Part shown: positions 1 through 5,086 of the stretch, piece after piece | How positions within the stretch are numbered: the stretch's first letter is position 1 | Layout: each line of letters starts with the position of its first letter | From: Chloroflexota bacterium | Lineage (GTDB): Bacteria > Chloroflexota > UBA5177 > JANWHV01 | Assembly (NCBI GenBank): GCA_025924845.1 | Contig: JAICHN010000382.1 | Span: 1 to 5,086 of the forward strand | Reading direction: 5' to 3' | DNA length: 5,086 nucleotides | The notes under the pieces: generated by a model | Databases searched by the model: none | What the model was told of the DNA's origin: nothing | The model's input: the letters and a program-made list of their open reading frames with translations, nothing else | Position numbers and translations under genes: made by a program

Positions 1-1722
1 CGGACTACGCCCCAACGTCGCGGGCGCGCCAAAGACGTCTCCGCCGAGCCGCCGACCGACCTGGTCAGCGCGAATGGGGCAGCCGGCGGGCAGGTCGACG
101 AGCCCGCGGCGGCCTCGCCGGCCGAATCGGCCCCTCAGTCGGTCGAATGGGCGGCGTCGTCGGCCGCCGGCGCCGGCGCCTCCGTAGAGCCCGCGCCGAT
201 CTTGGTCGAGTCCGGTCCGTCAACGACCGAAGAAAGCAGTGAAACAGGGTCCGGCTCAACCGAGCAGACCTCGGGCTTTGTGCCTCGCCCGCAAGGAGGG
301 CAGAGGCCGATGGGCTTCCGTCCCCAGGGTGGACAGCCTCAACGTGGGCTGGGCGGACAGCCAAACCGGCCGCTGAGTGCGCCGGGGCGGCAGAGCTTGC
401 CACCCCAAGGTCAGGGGCAAAACGATGGAAACGGCCAAACCGACGGCGGGCGCGGTCGGCGCCGCCGTCGGCGGCGCGGGCGCGGAGTGCCGCCCCCACT
501 CAGCGGAGGGGGCAATCTCAATGCCCCTACCGCTCCACCGCCGGTCGGGCAGACCTTCGAGGAATCGGCGCGGCCTCGCGAGTTTATTCCCCAGCCAAAG
601 ATGCCGGTATTTGAGGTGCATGGCATTCTCGATGGACTGCCCAACGGTGAGGCATTCCTTCGTGAGGAGAACCTGCGAGTACGTTCCGACGATCCGCTGA
701 TCAGCGTACGCGACATGCGACGCTTCGACTTGCGGAATGGGGACTGTGTCGAGCTGGAGGCCCGTCCCGGACGGGGGCGCGGCCCGGTGTTGGTGGAGAG
801 GGTGATTACCCTCAACGACAACCCCTATGATGAGCATTATCGTCGTCCCCGCTTCGAGGATCTGACGCCGGTCTATCCGGACAGGATGATCAAGCTGGAA
901 ACCGGGCAGCAGCCGGTAACTACCCGCATGCTGGATATGATCGCGCCGATCGGCTTTGGGCAAAGGGCGCTCATCGTCTCGCCGCCCAAGGCCGGCAAGA
1001 CCACCATCCTCAAGCACATCGGCCAGGGGATACTGACTAATTATCCCGACGCAAAGCTCATTGTCTGCCTCGTCGGTGAGCGACCGGAGGAAGTCACGGA
1101 TCTGAGGGTGTCACTGCCCAAGGCGATCATGTTTGCCTCCAGTTTCGACGAGGAGGTCGAGCGCCATGGACATCTGGCCGAGATGGCGCTTGAGCGCGCC
1201 AAACGACTGGCCGAGCATGGGAAGGACGTGGTGGTGCTTCTTGATAGCGTCACCCGGCTGGCCCGTGCCTATAACCTCGGCCCCAGTGGAGGCGGCGGTA
1301 GCCGTACGCTATCCGGCGGCATGGATGCCAGCGCGCTCACCACGGCCCGTCGTATTTTCGGTAATGCGCGGGCCATCGAGCAGGGCGGCAGTCTGACCAT
1401 TATCGCTACCTGTTTGATCGATACGGGCAGTCGGCTCGACGACGTGGTGTACGAGGAGTTTAAGGGCACCGGCAACATGGAGTTGCACCTCGACCGCGGC
1501 CTGGCCGAGAAGCGCATCTTTCCCGCGTTCGATATCACGCGCTCCGGTACGCGTAAGGAAGAGCTGTTGCTCGATCCGCTAACCCTTCAGTGGGTCGTCC
1601 TGTTGCGCCGCCGTCTGGCGAGTACACAGGCAAGTGCCGCCACCGAGCAGTTCATCGATCGACTCGGCAAGACACCCAGCAACAAGGTGTTTCTCGAATT
1701 GCTCAGCCGCGCTCAGTCCTGA
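1..1722 (+). CDS. rho: Transcription termination factor Rho, 5'-truncated by the window edge
   Basis: Rho is a hexameric RNA-dependent ATPase that loads on nascent RNA and dislodges RNA polymerase. The frame is open from base 1 (573 codons visible). The first possible start in view, TTG at 202, lies inside a disordered linker and is unlikely to be the real one. In order: an Ala/Pro/Glu-rich segment (1-270), a Gly/Gln/Pro/Arg-rich segment (271-450) with an Arg/Gly tract (451-486), the OB-fold RNA-binding domain (about 600-890), then the RecA-like motor. The motor shows the P-loop PPKAGKT (982-1002), the GERPEEV segment with catalytic Glu (1075-1095), Walker B LLDS with Asp at 1243, the Q-loop (SGGMDASAL, about 1312), the R-loop FKGTGNMELHL (about 1459-1491) and the arginine finger in RSGTRKEE (Arg at 1552). 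The C-terminus aligns with E. coli Rho to its end. Oddities: the RNP1-like motif is degraded and the Asp before the catalytic Glu is Gly. A hairpin follows the stop by 11 bases. Confidence 0.97.
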   Translation, partial: RTTPQRRGRAKDVSAEPPTDLVSANGAAGGQVDEPAAASPAESAPQSVEWAASSAAGAGASVEPAPILVESGPSTTEESSETGSGSTEQTSGFVPRPQGGQRPMGFRPQGGQPQRGLGGQPNRPLSAPGRQSLPPQGQGQNDGNGQTDGGRGRRRRRRRGRGVPPPLSGGGNLNAPTAPPPVGQTFEESARPREFIPQPKMPVFEVHGILDGLPNGEAFLREENLRVRSDDPLISVRDMRRFDLRNGDCVELEARPGRGRGPVLVERVITLNDNPYDEHYRRPRFEDLTPVYPDRMIKLETGQQPVTTRMLDMIAPIGFGQRALIVSPPKAGKTTILKHIGQGILTNYPDAKLIVCLVGERPEEVTDLRVSLPKAIMFASSFDEEVERHGHLAEMALERAKRLAEHGKDVVVLLDSVTRLARAYNLGPSGGGGSRTLSGGMDASALTTARRIFGNARAIEQGGSLTIIATCLIDTGSRLDDVVYEEFKGTGNMELHLDRGLAEKRIFPAFDITRSGTRKEELLLDPLTLQWVVLLRRRLASTQASAATEQFIDRLGKTPSNKVFLELLSRAQS

Positions 1723-1733
1723 CCGGTCTTCCC

Positions 1734-1768
1734 TCTCCCACGGCGCGGCAACGCCGCGCCGTGGGAGA
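1734..1768 (+). terminator. Perfect 16-bp hairpin after rho, possible terminator without a U-tract
   Basis: The arm TCTCCCACGGCGCGGC (1734-1749) is perfectly repeated in inverse orientation at 1753-1768, leaving a three-base AAC loop. The stem is very GC-rich and starts 11 bases after the rho stop codon, as expected for a 3'-end structure. No T-run follows on either strand, so it is not a textbook intrinsic terminator. It may stabilise the rho mRNA 3' end, act as a U-less terminator, or be part of a control region for the regulator gene starting at 1795. The inverted repeat is certain; the function is inferred. Confidence 0.5.
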
Positions 1769-1794
1769 ATCGCACCAGATAGGGTTGCCCTCGC

Positions 1795-3306
1795 ATGGCC
1801 CTTGAGTTACCTCTCTCGCTTGACGAACAGGGTCCATTGCCCTTGCACCGCCAGCTCTATGGGCAGATCCGTGGGGGCATTCTGGACGGGCGGCTGGCGG
1901 CGGGAAGCCGTCTCCCCTCAACGCGCGCCCTTGCTTCCAGCCTGCATCTTTCCCGAAACACGGTGGCCGGCGCCTACGATCAGTTATTGGCCGAAGGCTA
2001 TCTCACGGCACGTACCGGATCCGGCACGTTTGTCTGTGATACGCCGCCCGAGGAATTGTTGCATGTCGGCACGCCAACCGAAGGCACGGGCGCTCCCTCG
2101 GCCGCCCCGATCGCGCCTGCCCTATCCCTGTGGGCCCATCGCGCTCTAGCCGGAAGGGTGCATGAATCGCCCTATCGCCCCCAGGCAAACCTCCCCTACG
2201 ATTTTCGTGATGGACGGCCGGCGATAGATCATTTCCCCACCGATCTCTGGCGACGGCTGATCACGCGCCGGTTGCGCACGCCGGATCTGGCACAGTTCGG
2301 CTACGCCCCAAGCGAGGGATATCCAAGGTTGCGTGAGTTGGTTACAGACTATCTACGTCGGGCCCGTGCCGTCCGCTGTACGCCCGAACAGGTGCTGATC
2401 GTGAACGGCTCGCAACAGGCACTGGACCTTCTGGCTCGGGTGTGCCTGGATCCAGGCGACGCGGTGGTGCTTGAGGATCCCGGTTACCTAGGGGCCCGGC
2501 GCGCCTTCGCGGCCCAGGGAGCGCGCCTCCTTCCCGTGCCGGTGGATGCGTCCGGGATAATGGTCGACGACCTGGATCGCGCCGTAGAGGAGACAAGCCC
2601 GCGCCTCGTCTATGTAACGCCCTCGCATCAGTATCCGACCGGGACGGTGATGAGTCTTCCACGCCGCCTTGCCCTACTGCGCTGGGCGCGCGCCAGGCAG
2701 GCGCTGGTGTTGGAGGACGACTACGACAGTGAGTTTCGCTACAGTGGACGGCCGGTCGAGGCCCTGCAGGGCCTCGATAACAGCGGCACCGTAGTCTACA
2801 TCGGTACATTTTCCAAAGTGCTGTTTCCTTCACTGCGCATGGGGTACTTGGTGCTGCCGCCTACGTTGGTGGAGGCGGTGAGCGCCGCCAAGTGGTTGAG
2901 CGACCGCTACACCGCGACGCTGGAACAGCAGGTGCTGGCCGACTTCTTTGCCGAGGGCCATTTCGAGCGGCATTTGCGGGCCATGCGGCTGGTCTACCAG
3001 GCCCGCCATGATGCCTTTCTAGATGGTTTGCGGCGTGAGTTGGGCGATCTGATCCTGTCGCCGGAGGCAGGCACGGGGCTGCATACGCTCGTAACGCTGG
3101 AAGCGCCTCTCCCCATGGACGAATTGGTGGCGAACGCCGAGCGGGTGGGGGTGGGTGTTTATCCCGCCGCACCCTATTATCTTTGCCCGCCTGAGCGGGC
3201 GTCACTGCTGATGGGCTATACGGGCTTGAACGAGCGGGCAATCGAGGAGGGGCTGCGCAGGCTCGGCCGCGAGGTGCATCGGTTGGCGAGCCGCGGCCGG
3301 AGTTAG
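1795..3306 (+). CDS. MocR-family transcriptional regulator (GntR winged helix fused to fold-type I aminotransferase-like domain)
   Basis: MocR/GabR/PdxR-type regulators bind DNA through a GntR winged helix and sense amino compounds or PLP through a catalytically diverted aminotransferase domain, usually as domain-swapped dimers in the cytoplasm. Residues about 15-80 are the winged helix (PLHRQLYGQIRGGIL, RLPSTRALA, LSRNTV, GTGTFV-like end GSGTFV). A linker of about 50 residues follows, then the aminotransferase-like domain (about 130-490). PLP-site residues are intact: NGSQQALD, TPSHQYPTG (His278), the EDDYDSEF block with Asp308 and Tyr310, the Schiff-base Lys341 in GTFSKVLFPSLRMGY, and Arg348. 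By spacing these match Asp279, Tyr281, Lys312 and Arg319 of GabR. At 503 residues the length is normal. The ATG gives the usual MocR N-terminus; a weak AGGG (1781-1784) lies 10 bases upstream. No divergent pdx, gab or tau gene is in view, so the target and effector are unknown. It could be autoregulated. Confidence 0.93.
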   Translation: MALELPLSLDEQGPLPLHRQLYGQIRGGILDGRLAAGSRLPSTRALASSLHLSRNTVAGAYDQLLAEGYLTARTGSGTFVCDTPPEELLHVGTPTEGTGAPSAAPIAPALSLWAHRALAGRVHESPYRPQANLPYDFRDGRPAIDHFPTDLWRRLITRRLRTPDLAQFGYAPSEGYPRLRELVTDYLRRARAVRCTPEQVLIVNGSQQALDLLARVCLDPGDAVVLEDPGYLGARRAFAAQGARLLPVPVDASGIMVDDLDRAVEETSPRLVYVTPSHQYPTGTVMSLPRRLALLRWARARQALVLEDDYDSEFRYSGRPVEALQGLDNSGTVVYIGTFSKVLFPSLRMGYLVLPPTLVEAVSAAKWLSDRYTATLEQQVLADFFAEGHFERHLRAMRLVYQARHDAFLDGLRRELGDLILSPEAGTGLHTLVTLEAPLPMDELVANAERVGVGVYPAAPYYLCPPERASLLMGYTGLNERAIEEGLRRLGREVHRLASRGRS

Positions 3307-3339
3307 TATATCGGGGTGCAAGTTAGACAGTTCTCCGTA

Positions 3340-3362
3340 GGGGCGACCCTTGTGGTCGCCCC
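3340..3362. repeat. GGGGCGACC hairpin repeat at the left edge of the insertion sequence
   Basis: GGGGCGACC (3340-3348) and GGTCGCCCC (3354-3362) form a perfect 9-bp stem with a five-base CTTGT loop, 33 bases after the regulator stop codon. I recall closely similar GTAGGGGCGACC-type hairpins as abundant dispersed repeats in Chloroflexota genomes, but this cannot be verified here. Its right arm overlaps the first four bases of the left terminal inverted repeat of the insertion sequence. No T-run follows, so terminator function for the upstream gene is only possible. Confidence 0.75.
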
Positions 3363-3379
3363 ATAGGCATCAAGCTAAG
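3359..3379. repeat. Left terminal inverted repeat of the insertion sequence
   Basis: CCC followed by CATAGGCATCAAGCTAAG matches the reverse complement of 4769-4789 at all 21 positions. Matching stops on both sides (G/G opposition at 3358 and 4790; CCTT against AAAC inside). The TGA stop of the transposase (3370-3372, minus strand) lies within it. Confidence 0.92.
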
Positions 3380-4698
3380 CCTTGGAGAGCGGGATCGAGC
3401 AGCAATTGGTAGGTGTTGGGCTTGGTCTTGCGGGGATTGAGGCGGCAGCCCGTGCGGAGGCAGCGCTGGATGACGCCGAGCGCGCGGCCCAGGAGGAGCG
3501 GGCAGGCCAGGGCGCTGGCCAGGTGGAGGGCATGGTGGCGGACGGTCTGGGCTGCCTTAAGCAGGCTGCGGGCGGGCGTGGGCCAACACCCGAGCAGGAG
3601 GACCCAATGCTGGACCACCAGGGCGAGCAGTTTGGCGAAGACTTCGGTCAGCACGCGCCAGGGCTGAGCACTGCGCGATGCTTCAAGGTGCCCATGGCTC
3701 TTCCACAACTTGAAGAGCAACTCGATTTGCCAGCGGGCGCGCAAGAGCACCAGGGCCTCGCGCAGGGCGAGCAGGGAGCTGGGGGCGTTGGTGACCAGGA
3801 GGGTCCAATCGCCCCAGGCCAGGGCGGCGGTGGTGGGGGTGCGGCCCTGGTCGCGGGCCTGCCGGCGGACGCGGCGGCGGCGCTGGGCGCGCACCTCGGG
3901 GGGCACGCGCACGGCGAGCAAGCGGGCCGCCAGGCGGTGCCGCACGCCCAGCTGGACGAGCAGATCCACGGTGGGGGCGCCCTGTGCGGCCAGCAGCGCC
4001 CGGACGTCCTGGCGCTGCCCGTCGGGCGTACAGACCGCCGTGGCGCGCTTGAGGCGCGAGAGCCAATAGCCGTCCTGCGCGGCGATGGCGGCCAGCACCT
4101 CCAGGTCGAAGAAGCCCAGGTCACTCACGCGCAGGGCACCGGGGGGCAGGGGGGCGGTCTGCAGGGCGGTGCTGCTCTCGTGGGTGCGCCCGTCGGTGAG
4201 CAGCGGTCCGGTCAGGGTGCCGCGCACCAACTCATACCGCACGTGCAGCTTGAGCGCCGCGGCCGTGCGCGCGGTGCTGCCACTGCCGCCACAGCCCGGC
4301 CACCAGGGAGCCAGCGCTGCCGGGAGCACAATGGTCGAACTGTCGAGCAGCACCACGGCGCTAAAGCGCTGCAGCAGCGGGACGGCCACCGGCTCGGCGG
4401 CGATCACCGCATGGACGGCGGCGCTCAGCAACTGTTCCAGGAAGATCGCCGCCTCCTCGGTGAAGCGCTGGTCCAGCCCCTGCGGGCTGATCGCCACCCC
4501 CGCCACGGCCGCCGCCTGGGCCAGCGCCTCCAGAGTGGCCTGCGGATTGGCCAGCCAGGCGAAGACCAGCGCCTGGGCGAAGGCCGACCCGGTCAGCTTC
4601 GAGCAGCGCTGGGTGAAGCCGCTTCGCCGCGCCAGGGCATCGGCCGTGCTGGTGAAGAGGGTGCGCAACGTCTGGCTCAGCTGTGCTATCGTGGTCAC
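3370..4698 (-). CDS. IS4-family DDE transposase (DDE_Tnp_1 type)
   Basis: This 442-residue enzyme would cut and join the ends of its own element through an RNase H-like DDE active site. After a helical N-terminal region (RCSKLTGSAFAQALVFAWL, about 31-49, typical of the family) come the catalytic residues: Asp119 in VVLLDSSTI, Asp193 in VSDLGFFDLE and Glu326 in RWQIELLFKLWK. The last block fits the IS4 signature R-x3-E-x6-K (Arg322, Glu326, Lys333), with Leu in place of the usual preceding Tyr. A basic stretch (RRRRVRRQ, about 273-280) lies in the insertion before the catalytic Glu. The start is GTG at 4696-4698, chosen because AAAGGAG lies seven bases upstream and the family-like N-terminus begins there. 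A 446-codon frame on the opposite strand is a GC-driven shadow. The reading frame is unbroken. The exact IS4 subgroup cannot be set without a search. Confidence 0.95.
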   Translation of the reverse strand: MTTIAQLSQTLRTLFTSTADALARRSGFTQRCSKLTGSAFAQALVFAWLANPQATLEALAQAAAVAGVAISPQGLDQRFTEEAAIFLEQLLSAAVHAVIAAEPVAVPLLQRFSAVVLLDSSTIVLPAALAPWWPGCGGSGSTARTAAALKLHVRYELVRGTLTGPLLTDGRTHESSTALQTAPLPPGALRVSDLGFFDLEVLAAIAAQDGYWLSRLKRATAVCTPDGQRQDVRALLAAQGAPTVDLLVQLGVRHRLAARLLAVRVPPEVRAQRRRRVRRQARDQGRTPTTAALAWGDWTLLVTNAPSSLLALREALVLLRARWQIELLFKLWKSHGHLEASRSAQPWRVLTEVFAKLLALVVQHWVLLLGCWPTPARSLLKAAQTVRHHALHLASALACPLLLGRALGVIQRCLRTGCRLNPRKTKPNTYQLLLDPALQGLA

Positions 4699-4760
4699 GA
4701 GCAGGCTCCTTTCGACCGCTGAGGTCCTTTACCTCCTCATGGTGCCAAAGGTGCCTGCTC
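4699..4760 (-). promoter_or_regulatory. Inverted repeat that would sequester the transposase ribosome binding site
   Basis: GAGCAGGC (4699-4706) is inverted at 4753-4760. After one mismatch, CCTTT (4708-4712) pairs with AAAGG (4747-4751), and after a second mismatch one more pair forms. This gives 14 of 16 pairs. In leader RNA read leftwards the 3' arm is AAAGGAGCCTGCTC directly before the GTG, so it contains the whole Shine-Dalgarno sequence. The roughly 30-base loop holds a smaller stem (GAGGT 4721-4725 with ACCTC 4731-4735). The arrangement resembles IS10/IS50-type protection, in which transcripts entering from outside fold and are not translated, whereas transcripts starting inside lack the 5' arm. 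Pairing is seen; the role is inferred. I could not identify an internal promoter. Confidence 0.6.
4706..4712 (-). promoter_or_regulatory. Shine-Dalgarno sequence of the transposase
   Basis: Read on the minus strand this is AAAGGAG, seven bases before the GTG start. It is the strongest ribosome binding site in the window and supports GTG initiation. It falls inside the 3' arm of the leader hairpin. Confidence 0.8.
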
Positions 4761-4768
4761 ACCGGTTT

Positions 4769-4789
4769 CTTAGCTTGATGCCTATGGGG
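4769..4789. repeat. Right terminal inverted repeat of the insertion sequence
   Basis: CTTAGCTTGATGCCTATG followed by GGG is the exact reverse complement of 3359-3379. It is the transposase-promoter-proximal end, 70 bases upstream of the GTG start. Its outer G-run merges with the hairpin at 4787-4808. Confidence 0.92.
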
Positions 4790-4808
4790 GCAACGGCGCC
4801 TCTGCCCC
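4787..4808. repeat. GGGGCA hairpin repeat at the right edge of the insertion sequence
   Basis: GGGGCA (4787-4792) and TGCCCC (4803-4808) are inverted around a ten-base centre that itself contains the palindrome GGCGCC (4795-4800). Read inwards from the outside, this unit begins TAGGGGC and ends GCCCC next to the terminal repeat, as the hairpin at 3340-3362 does, though the central bases differ. The two are probably related hairpin units on either side of the element. Confidence 0.6.
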
Positions 4809-4810
4809 TA

Positions 4811-5086
4811 TATCCGACAGCATCGGGCCGATTCATGGGAGCCCGTGGGACAGCTATAAGACTATCCACCCAGGTACAGGCTTGATCACTGAGGTGGTAA
4901 CCGCCAATTCTTTGACGGCGCTCGGCCCGTGCTCCGGCGGTCCCATCGGAGGTAACGTAGTCGTAGACTGAGCCAGCGCTGGAAACTGTGAGCCCTGTAG
5001 CGCTACCGGTTACAGGGCTCACACGCAATTGGCCCTTGTGGCGGCCACTATGGCAGAGTTGCTAAAGATTATCCTACTTAAGTACG
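4811..5086. other. Right-end region without a recognisable gene
   Basis: These 276 bases are less GC-rich than the rest. Frames open in part are: minus strand, TTG at 5028 to a stop at 4759-4761 (89 codons, running into the insertion sequence's right end); plus strand, 4774 to 4965 without a start; minus strand, right edge to a stop at 5019-5021 (21 residues, ending RANCV); and plus strand, ATG at 5050 reading MAELLKIILLKY to the edge. None has a recognisable domain or a good ribosome binding site, so none is called as a gene. The stretch contains the palindrome CCAGCGCTGG (4973-4982) and the inverted repeat at 4987-5023. The last 30 bases are relatively AT-rich, which could mark a promoter for a gene beyond the window. 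Confidence 0.5.
4987..5023. terminator. Perfect 13-bp inverted repeat, possible terminator or operator
   Basis: TGTGAGCCCTGTA (4987-4999) and TACAGGGCTCACA (5011-5023) are perfect inverse copies around an 11-base loop. Read leftwards the stem is followed by GTTTCC, a very weak T-run; read rightwards there is none. A minus-strand frame entering from the right edge stops at 5019-5021, inside the first arm, so a leftward gene ending here is possible but unproven. The symmetric TGTGAG...CTCACA ends could also suit a dimeric DNA-binding protein. The repeat is certain; its role is not. Confidence 0.4.

Larger units (their letters stand above)
3359..4789 (-). mobile_element. Complete IS4-family insertion sequence, about 1431 bp
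   Basis: The element is bounded by 21-bp perfect terminal inverted repeats and holds a single transposase gene on the minus strand that fills most of it. The transposase stop codon lies inside the left repeat and 70 bases separate the right repeat from the start codon, an economical layout typical of IS4-type elements. All catalytic motifs are intact and no frameshift is seen, so the copy may be active. No target duplication is evident next to the 21-bp repeats: the flanks CTTGTGGTCG and GCAACGGCGC are not direct repeats. Outside each end lies a GGGGC-type hairpin, and TAGGGGC is itself inverted at 3338-3344 and 4804-4810. The true element could therefore be 3338-4810 (1473 bp), with the hairpins as its outer ends. 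Confidence 0.88.

Noticed and set aside
256..1017. 253-codon minus-strand frame inside rho
   Set aside because: It is antisense to the linker, RNA-binding domain and P-loop of an unambiguous rho gene, with no recognisable domain.
202..1722. Starting rho at the TTG at 202
   Set aside because: The same frame continues without a stop to base 1 and the composition is uniform across 202. The TTG falls mid-linker with no Shine-Dalgarno sequence, so the gene starts upstream of the window.
2342..2833. 163-codon minus-strand frame inside the regulator
   Set aside because: It is rich in Arg, Pro and Ser and antisense to the PLP-binding core of the regulator, a GC-frame artefact.
3382..4722. 446-codon plus-strand open frame opposite the transposase
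   Set aside because: It is an antisense shadow in GC-rich DNA: its sequence is Gly/Gln/Ala/Arg-rich without domain character, while the minus strand carries the intact DDE motifs and a good ribosome binding site. It also runs through almost the whole element.
4759..5028. 89-codon minus-strand frame right of the insertion sequence
   Set aside because: It has a TTG start without a ribosome binding site, runs across the hairpin and into the terminal repeat, and gives a sequence with no recognised family. It is kept only as a remark in the regional entry.
5050..5086. Possible gene start reading MAELLKIILLKY at the right edge
   Set aside because: Only 12 codons are visible and no convincing Shine-Dalgarno sequence precedes the ATG, so it cannot be supported.
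4811..5086. tRNA or other structured RNA gene
   Set aside because: I found no T-arm GGTTCGA-type motif, cloverleaf spacing or riboswitch-like conserved core.

Overview
The window looks like a piece of a high-GC bacterial chromosome. The best guess is Chloroflexota (Thermomicrobia/Sphaerobacter-like or a relative). The basis is a Rho factor with a long disordered, Arg/Gly-rich N-terminal insertion, a GC-rich IS4-type transposase of a kind I associate with that phylum, and short GGGGCGACC...GGTCGCCCC hairpin repeats that I recall as common there. The phylum is an inference from memory, not a search result.

Layout, left to right. (1) Positions 1-1722, plus strand: the 3' part of rho, the transcription termination ATPase. 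The frame is open to the left edge, so the true start and any N-terminal Rho_N helical domain lie outside. (2) Positions 1723-1794: a short gap dominated by a perfect 16-bp inverted repeat. (3) Positions 1795-3306, plus strand: a complete MocR/GabR-type regulator, a winged-helix GntR domain fused to a PLP-dependent aminotransferase-like domain. (4) Positions 3307-4810: a hairpin repeat, then an apparently intact IS4-family insertion sequence (about 1431 bp between 21-bp perfect terminal inverted repeats, transposase on the minus strand), then a second hairpin repeat. (5) Positions 4811-5086: less GC-rich DNA with no recognisable gene, containing a perfect 13-bp inverted repeat.

How the parts relate: rho and the regulator are co-oriented, but a strong hairpin separates them and nothing indicates a shared pathway. 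The insertion sequence sits exactly between two GGGGC-type hairpins, so either it targets this repeat or it carries the hairpins as its subterminal ends.

Most notable points: (a) the transposase leader contains a 16-bp near-perfect inverted repeat that would bury the Shine-Dalgarno sequence in any transcript entering from outside the element; (b) this Rho lacks two of the aromatic residues that form the primary RNA-binding site in E. coli Rho and has Gly in place of the Asp next to its catalytic Glu; (c) its N-terminal linker is low-complexity and Q/G/R-rich. I see no defence island, CRISPR array, biosynthetic cluster or RNA gene, and no clearly new multi-gene system.
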